From positions 1 through 8,007 of the forward strand of contig VFHG01000244.1 of NCBI GenBank assembly GCA_009392075.1: DNA of 8,007 nt, given 5' to 3'. Below, piece by piece: positions 5,485 to 8,007 of this stretch. The position numbers and the translations under genes were made by a program. Position 1 is the first letter of the stretch, and every line of letters starts with the position of its first letter. The notes beneath the pieces are model-generated. The model was given only the letters and a program-made list of their open reading frames with translations, was not told where the DNA came from and searched no databases. Origin of the DNA: SAR202 cluster bacterium. Lineage in GTDB: Bacteria; Chloroflexota; Dehalococcoidia; UBA3495.

Positions 5485-6543
5485 ATGGTAGCCTCAGACC
5501 ACAAGACATACGTTTACGTCGGCTTGGCCGGTGAAGGCGATTACATCGGTGAGGGTGGAATCGTCCGCCGCGTCGACGGTGAAGAACAGTGGCAGGACAT
5601 ATCCAAAGGACTCCCGGACAATGCCCAGGTCCGGGCCCTAGCCATCCGGCCTGACGACCCCTCAGTCGTTTTCGCAGGGACCGACAAGGGCGTCTTCCGC
5701 TCCCGTAACCGCGGCGAGACCTGGGAGGCGTTGAACGATGCCGGCCCCAACCACGAAGTTTGGTCGCTGGTGATCCATCCGGAAAACCCGGATGTGATTC
5801 TGGCCGGGTACGACCCTTGCTCGGTTTCCCGCTCCCAGGACGGCGGCGACACCTGGGCGATGATGGACACCAGCCAAGTGGTCTACCCGCACATAACGAC
5901 CTATATGCCCCCCACGGGTAAACGGGTGATTGGCATGTCATTCGACCCCAGCAACACCCAAGACATCTACGCCGCGATCGAGGTTGGCGGCCTCTTGGCC
6001 AGCCGTGACGGAGGCGAAACCTGGGTGTCGGTAATCGACGGCCCCTATCTCAAGAACAACACCCTTGACCTGCATAAAGTCCAGGTCAGCGCGGCCGCTC
6101 CCGGCACCGTGCACATCGCCACCCAGACCGCCATGTTCCGCAGCCGGGACAAGGGCGAGCGCTGGGAGCACGTGCAGGTGGAGGAGATGTTCCCTGGCGG
6201 TTCCTATTGCCGCGACCTTCTCGTTGCGCCTGACGACCCCAAGACGATCTACCTGGCAGCCGGGGCCGGCGGCGGGGCCGCGCCTCCCGACACTGTCCAG
6301 GAGGGTGCCCTCTTCCGCAGCCGCGATGTCGGCGAAACCTGGGATCGGCTGGACTTGGGCGAGACCGTGCCTGGCCGAATGATGGCGATCGCCATCGACA
6401 AAGGTGCGCCGGAGCACATCTACTGCGCAGCCTACAGCGGCGAGGTTTACAGCAGCCTGGACGGCGGCAGCAATTGGTCCAAGAGCGTCCTCCCGGGTGA
6501 GAGCTCTCGTTATCTGCACGTCTATCCCATGGTCTGCGGCTAG
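5485..6543 (+). CDS. BNR/Asp-box repeat beta-propeller protein (sialidase/Vps10-like fold)
   Basis: A 352-residue protein built from Asp-box (BNR) repeats, consensus S-x-D-x-G-x-T-W. Six are clear: SRNRGETW 73-80, SQDGGDTW 117-124, SRDGGETW 173-180, SRDKGERW 220-227, SRDVGETW 279-286 and SLDGGSNW 324-331. A seventh, degenerate one ends at W36. The tryptophans fall every 44-59 residues, which suggests a seven-bladed propeller spanning the whole chain. Several blades also carry the P-x-x-P-x-x-[IV]-[FYL]-[AV]-[AG] strand (RPDDPSVVFAG, HPENPDVILAG, APDDPKTIYLA). No signal peptide or membrane segment is seen, so it is probably cytosolic unless exported atypically. Asp-boxes are structural and do not imply sialidase activity; I see no arginine-triad or Tyr/Glu pattern I could defend as a glycosidase site. 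The start is set by a GGAGG 6 nt ahead. It is followed 89 nt later by an unknown gene in the same direction, possibly co-transcribed. Function unknown; photosystem-assembly-factor-like or substrate-binding roles are possible. Confidence 0.88.
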   Translation: MVASDHKTYVYVGLAGEGDYIGEGGIVRRVDGEEQWQDISKGLPDNAQVRALAIRPDDPSVVFAGTDKGVFRSRNRGETWEALNDAGPNHEVWSLVIHPENPDVILAGYDPCSVSRSQDGGDTWAMMDTSQVVYPHITTYMPPTGKRVIGMSFDPSNTQDIYAAIEVGGLLASRDGGETWVSVIDGPYLKNNTLDLHKVQVSAAAPGTVHIATQTAMFRSRDKGERWEHVQVEEMFPGGSYCRDLLVAPDDPKTIYLAAGAGGGAAPPDTVQEGALFRSRDVGETWDRLDLGETVPGRMMAIAIDKGAPEHIYCAAYSGEVYSSLDGGSNWSKSVLPGESSRYLHVYPMVCG

Positions 6544-6632
6544 CCCTCAATAGCCCTAGATTTACGATACGAGCCTGAACGGTTGGCGAATAGACCAGCC
6601 CTACAGGCACGTCCAAGAAACAGGAGACCGGA
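6544..6632. other. Short gap between the propeller gene and the next gene
   Basis: No terminator-like hairpin with a T-run and no promoter is evident. A TAGCCCT word is repeated at 6541-6547 and 6551-6557. AGGAG at 6622-6626 is the ribosome binding site for the downstream TTG start. The gap fits an operon but does not prove one. Confidence 0.4.
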
Positions 6633-7256
6633 TTGACAAGTTCCTCTATCGACCGGGCGACCTACAGCGTCGGCGAGGCCGCCCTCGATTTAATGGTCCT
6701 GGAAAAGGCTGGATTCCCTGAAGCTTTCCAAGGTCATCAGGTGATTCGCGAAGGGGCCCTGGACAACGAAACGCTGGCCGAAAATGGATTTGATGGCAAC
6801 ACTGCCGAAAGATTCTCCCAAGCCGGGCGCGTAACGGGCGTCATGCGGGAGTTGGGCCCCACGTCCAACATGGCCATGTCCGATGGGTTCGACTTCATGG
6901 CGGCTTCGGTGGTGCACCTATTCGATAGTCCGGACTCGGTCCACGGCTGGATGCACGACATCTTCCTAAAAGACTTTGAGGACCGGGTCGGAGAGAGCGT
7001 TGGTCAGGGACATCAATTGGTGTCCGCGACCCGATTAGAGCCCACTGGGTTCTTCGACGAAGCGGTCGGCCTTCGCGTGCTACAGGGCGGAGTCGACGGC
7101 TTGATCTCCTCTACGGTGGTGGACTTCCGAGTTGGCCGTCTTTTGGGCGTGGTCTTCATCGGCGCCGTCGGTGACCATGACCGCCTGGACCAGGTGATCC
7201 AACTCGGCCAGATCCTCGAGAAACGCATAGTCAGCGTGGTGCTGGGGTCGACTTAG
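6633..7256 (+). CDS. Uncharacterised ~207-residue protein, TTG start
   Basis: I do not recognise a named family. The frame is open from 6594 with no ATG upstream, and a TTG at 6633 has AGGAG 6 nt before it, giving 207 residues. The pattern resembles secreted alpha/beta sensor-type domains such as PknH-like or PsbP-like lipoproteins: an early helical segment, an acidic ALDNETLAENGFD stretch (about 42-54), GRVTGVMRELG, a strand-helix unit with VVHLFDSPDSVHGWMHD (about 92-108), a VGESV turn (116-120), and C-terminal strands VVDFRVGRLLGVVFIGAVGD followed by a terminal helix LGQILEKRI. Unlike those relatives it has no signal peptide or lipobox: the N-terminus MTSSSIDRATYSV is polar, and the DNA upstream does not encode one either. 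It is either cytosolic or a truncated descendant. It lies 89 nt after the propeller gene and converges with the oxidoreductase gene, stops 10 bp apart. Coding status is fairly sure from length and RBS; function is unknown. Confidence 0.68.
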   Translation: MTSSSIDRATYSVGEAALDLMVLEKAGFPEAFQGHQVIREGALDNETLAENGFDGNTAERFSQAGRVTGVMRELGPTSNMAMSDGFDFMAASVVHLFDSPDSVHGWMHDIFLKDFEDRVGESVGQGHQLVSATRLEPTGFFDEAVGLRVLQGGVDGLISSTVVDFRVGRLLGVVFIGAVGDHDRLDQVIQLGQILEKRIVSVVLGST

Positions 7257-7266
7257 GCGATCTACC

Positions 7267-8007
7267 CTAGGTCAGGATCGGTTCCACCCCAACCGTTCTT
7301 TTCGTTCTGACAGACTCGATCATCGCCTCGGTGATCTGAACCGACCGGAGACCGTCCAGGCCCGATGCCCGCGGATCTTCGTCCCGGGATATAGCTTTGT
7401 TGAATCCCTCGATCTGCCACTTAGCCAACGCCAGCGGGTCGGGCTCGTAAGACGCCTCAGAATTCCCGGTCTCGCTCGTTACTTCCAGACTGCCGCCCAA
7501 TGAAGGGCTGGCAGCGTTTTTCAGCAAGATCCGCCCGTCGCTTCCATAAACCGTTAGGTCGTTGATGGCGTCTGGGATCCGGCTCCCACAGCACATCGTC
7601 CCGATTGCGCCGCCGCTGAACATCAAGGACAACGAGACCAGGTTCTCCAGCGGGGTTTCCGCTGTTTGGCCGTCGGTGATCGCAGCTACTTCCACCACCG
7701 TCTGCCCCAGTATGAATTCAAGGTCATCCACGCAATGCACGCCGGTGCCGATCATAGATCTGGAGTTACCGACCATCTCCGGCGACTCCCACCATCCCCT
7801 CAGACCTGTCCGAGGGTCACCTTTGACTTGTCCCCGCACGCCTGAGCCCAGCAATACCTGAGCCAGGGCCACCACACCCAATCCGCCTTCCCGCACCAAC
7901 CTGCTGGCCTCGACGTGTCCCGGATGGTAGCGGAGTTGAAATCCGACGCCCAGTTTCACGCCGCCGGCCTTGCAGGCTTTGACCATTTCTATGCAGTCAT
8001 TGACCGT
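7267..8007 (-). CDS. Gfo/Idh/MocA-family oxidoreductase, 5' end outside the window
   Basis: The C-terminal 246 residues are present; the frame is open through the right edge, so the internal ATG at 7986 is not the true start. The missing part would hold the NAD(P)-binding Rossmann domain and the EKP motif with its catalytic lysine. Visible are the family's connecting segment VNDCIEMVKACKAGGVKLGVGFQLRYHP, given here only as landmarks (VGFQLRYHP at fragment residues 21-29), the GxHxxDD motif GVHCVDDLEFILG with H91 and D94 of the fragment (the histidine is usually part of the active site), and the alpha/beta C-terminal domain with SLSLMFSGGAIGTM, a VYGSDGRI turn and the terminal helix LRSVQITEAMIESV. 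These enzymes oxidise or reduce sugars, inositols or related polyols with NAD(P). The substrate cannot be predicted. No operon partner is visible. Confidence 0.9.
   Translation of the reverse strand, partial: TVNDCIEMVKACKAGGVKLGVGFQLRYHPGHVEASRLVREGGLGVVALAQVLLGSGVRGQVKGDPRTGLRGWWESPEMVGNSRSMIGTGVHCVDDLEFILGQTVVEVAAITDGQTAETPLENLVSLSLMFSGGAIGTMCCGSRIPDAINDLTVYGSDGRILLKNAASPSLGGSLEVTSETGNSEASYEPDPLALAKWQIEGFNKAISRDEDPRASGLDGLRSVQITEAMIESVRTKRTVGVEPILT

Noticed and set aside
5456..6616. Long minus-strand frames opposite the propeller gene
   Set aside because: They are Arg/Pro/Gly-rich or pseudo-repetitive translations of the Asp-box gene read backwards. GC-rich coding DNA commonly gives such shadows.
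7257..7266. A bidirectional terminator between the convergent genes
   Set aside because: Only 10 bp separate the stops, and I see no hairpin with a T-run in or around the gap.
1..8007. CRISPR array, defence island, prophage, integron or transposon
   Set aside because: I read both strands for direct repeats with spacers, transposase or integrase motifs and phage genes and found none. All long open frames fit ordinary metabolic or membrane families.

Overview
The window looks like a chromosomal stretch from a free-living, heterotrophic bacterium. It is mostly GC-rich coding DNA, with one AT-richer scar near 3510-3840. The best guess is an uncultivated Chloroflexota (Dehalococcoidia/SAR202-like) genome. 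This is inference from gene content: a very large FtsX-type permease with jelly-roll-like extracytoplasmic modules, a BNR/Asp-box propeller protein, an SDR, a two-subunit CoA-transferase and a Gfo/Idh/MocA oxidoreductase. There is no rRNA or marker gene to settle it. I see no tRNA, rRNA, CRISPR array, transposase, integrase, phage gene or defence cassette.

Layout. Positions 1-2480 (minus) hold the first ~826 residues of an FtsX-family ABC permease that runs off the left edge. A ~260-bp divergent region (2481-2742) has a TATAAT box on each strand and several short dyads. At 2743-3507 (plus) is a short-chain dehydrogenase that keeps the Rossmann motifs but has lost three of the four catalytic tetrad residues. 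At 3508-3856 there is no intact gene, but the remains of a small lipoprotein gene are visible: a clean lipoprotein signal peptide, a stop, then a C-terminal-looking fragment in another frame. At 3857-5292 (minus) are the two subunits of a 3-oxoacid-type CoA-transferase, A then B, separated by a gap with a degenerate heptamer tandem repeat. A second divergent region (5293-5484) separates this operon from a plus-strand BNR/Asp-box beta-propeller gene (5485-6543). That gene is followed in the same direction by an unrecognised ~207-residue protein started by TTG (6633-7256). Positions 7267-8007 (minus) hold the C-terminal ~246 residues of a Gfo/Idh/MocA oxidoreductase that enters from the right edge and converges on the previous gene with only 10 bp between stops.

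How the genes fit together. The only clear functional unit is the CoA-transferase pair, which would move CoA between an acyl-CoA and a 3-oxoacid (ketone-body, short-chain acid or aromatic catabolism). The other genes look like independent accessory metabolic or surface functions; I see no convincing multi-gene novel system. The points most worth a second look are the SDR without a catalytic tetrad, the jelly-roll-like modules in the FtsX permease, the broken lipoprotein gene, and the heptamer repeat inside the CoA-transferase operon.
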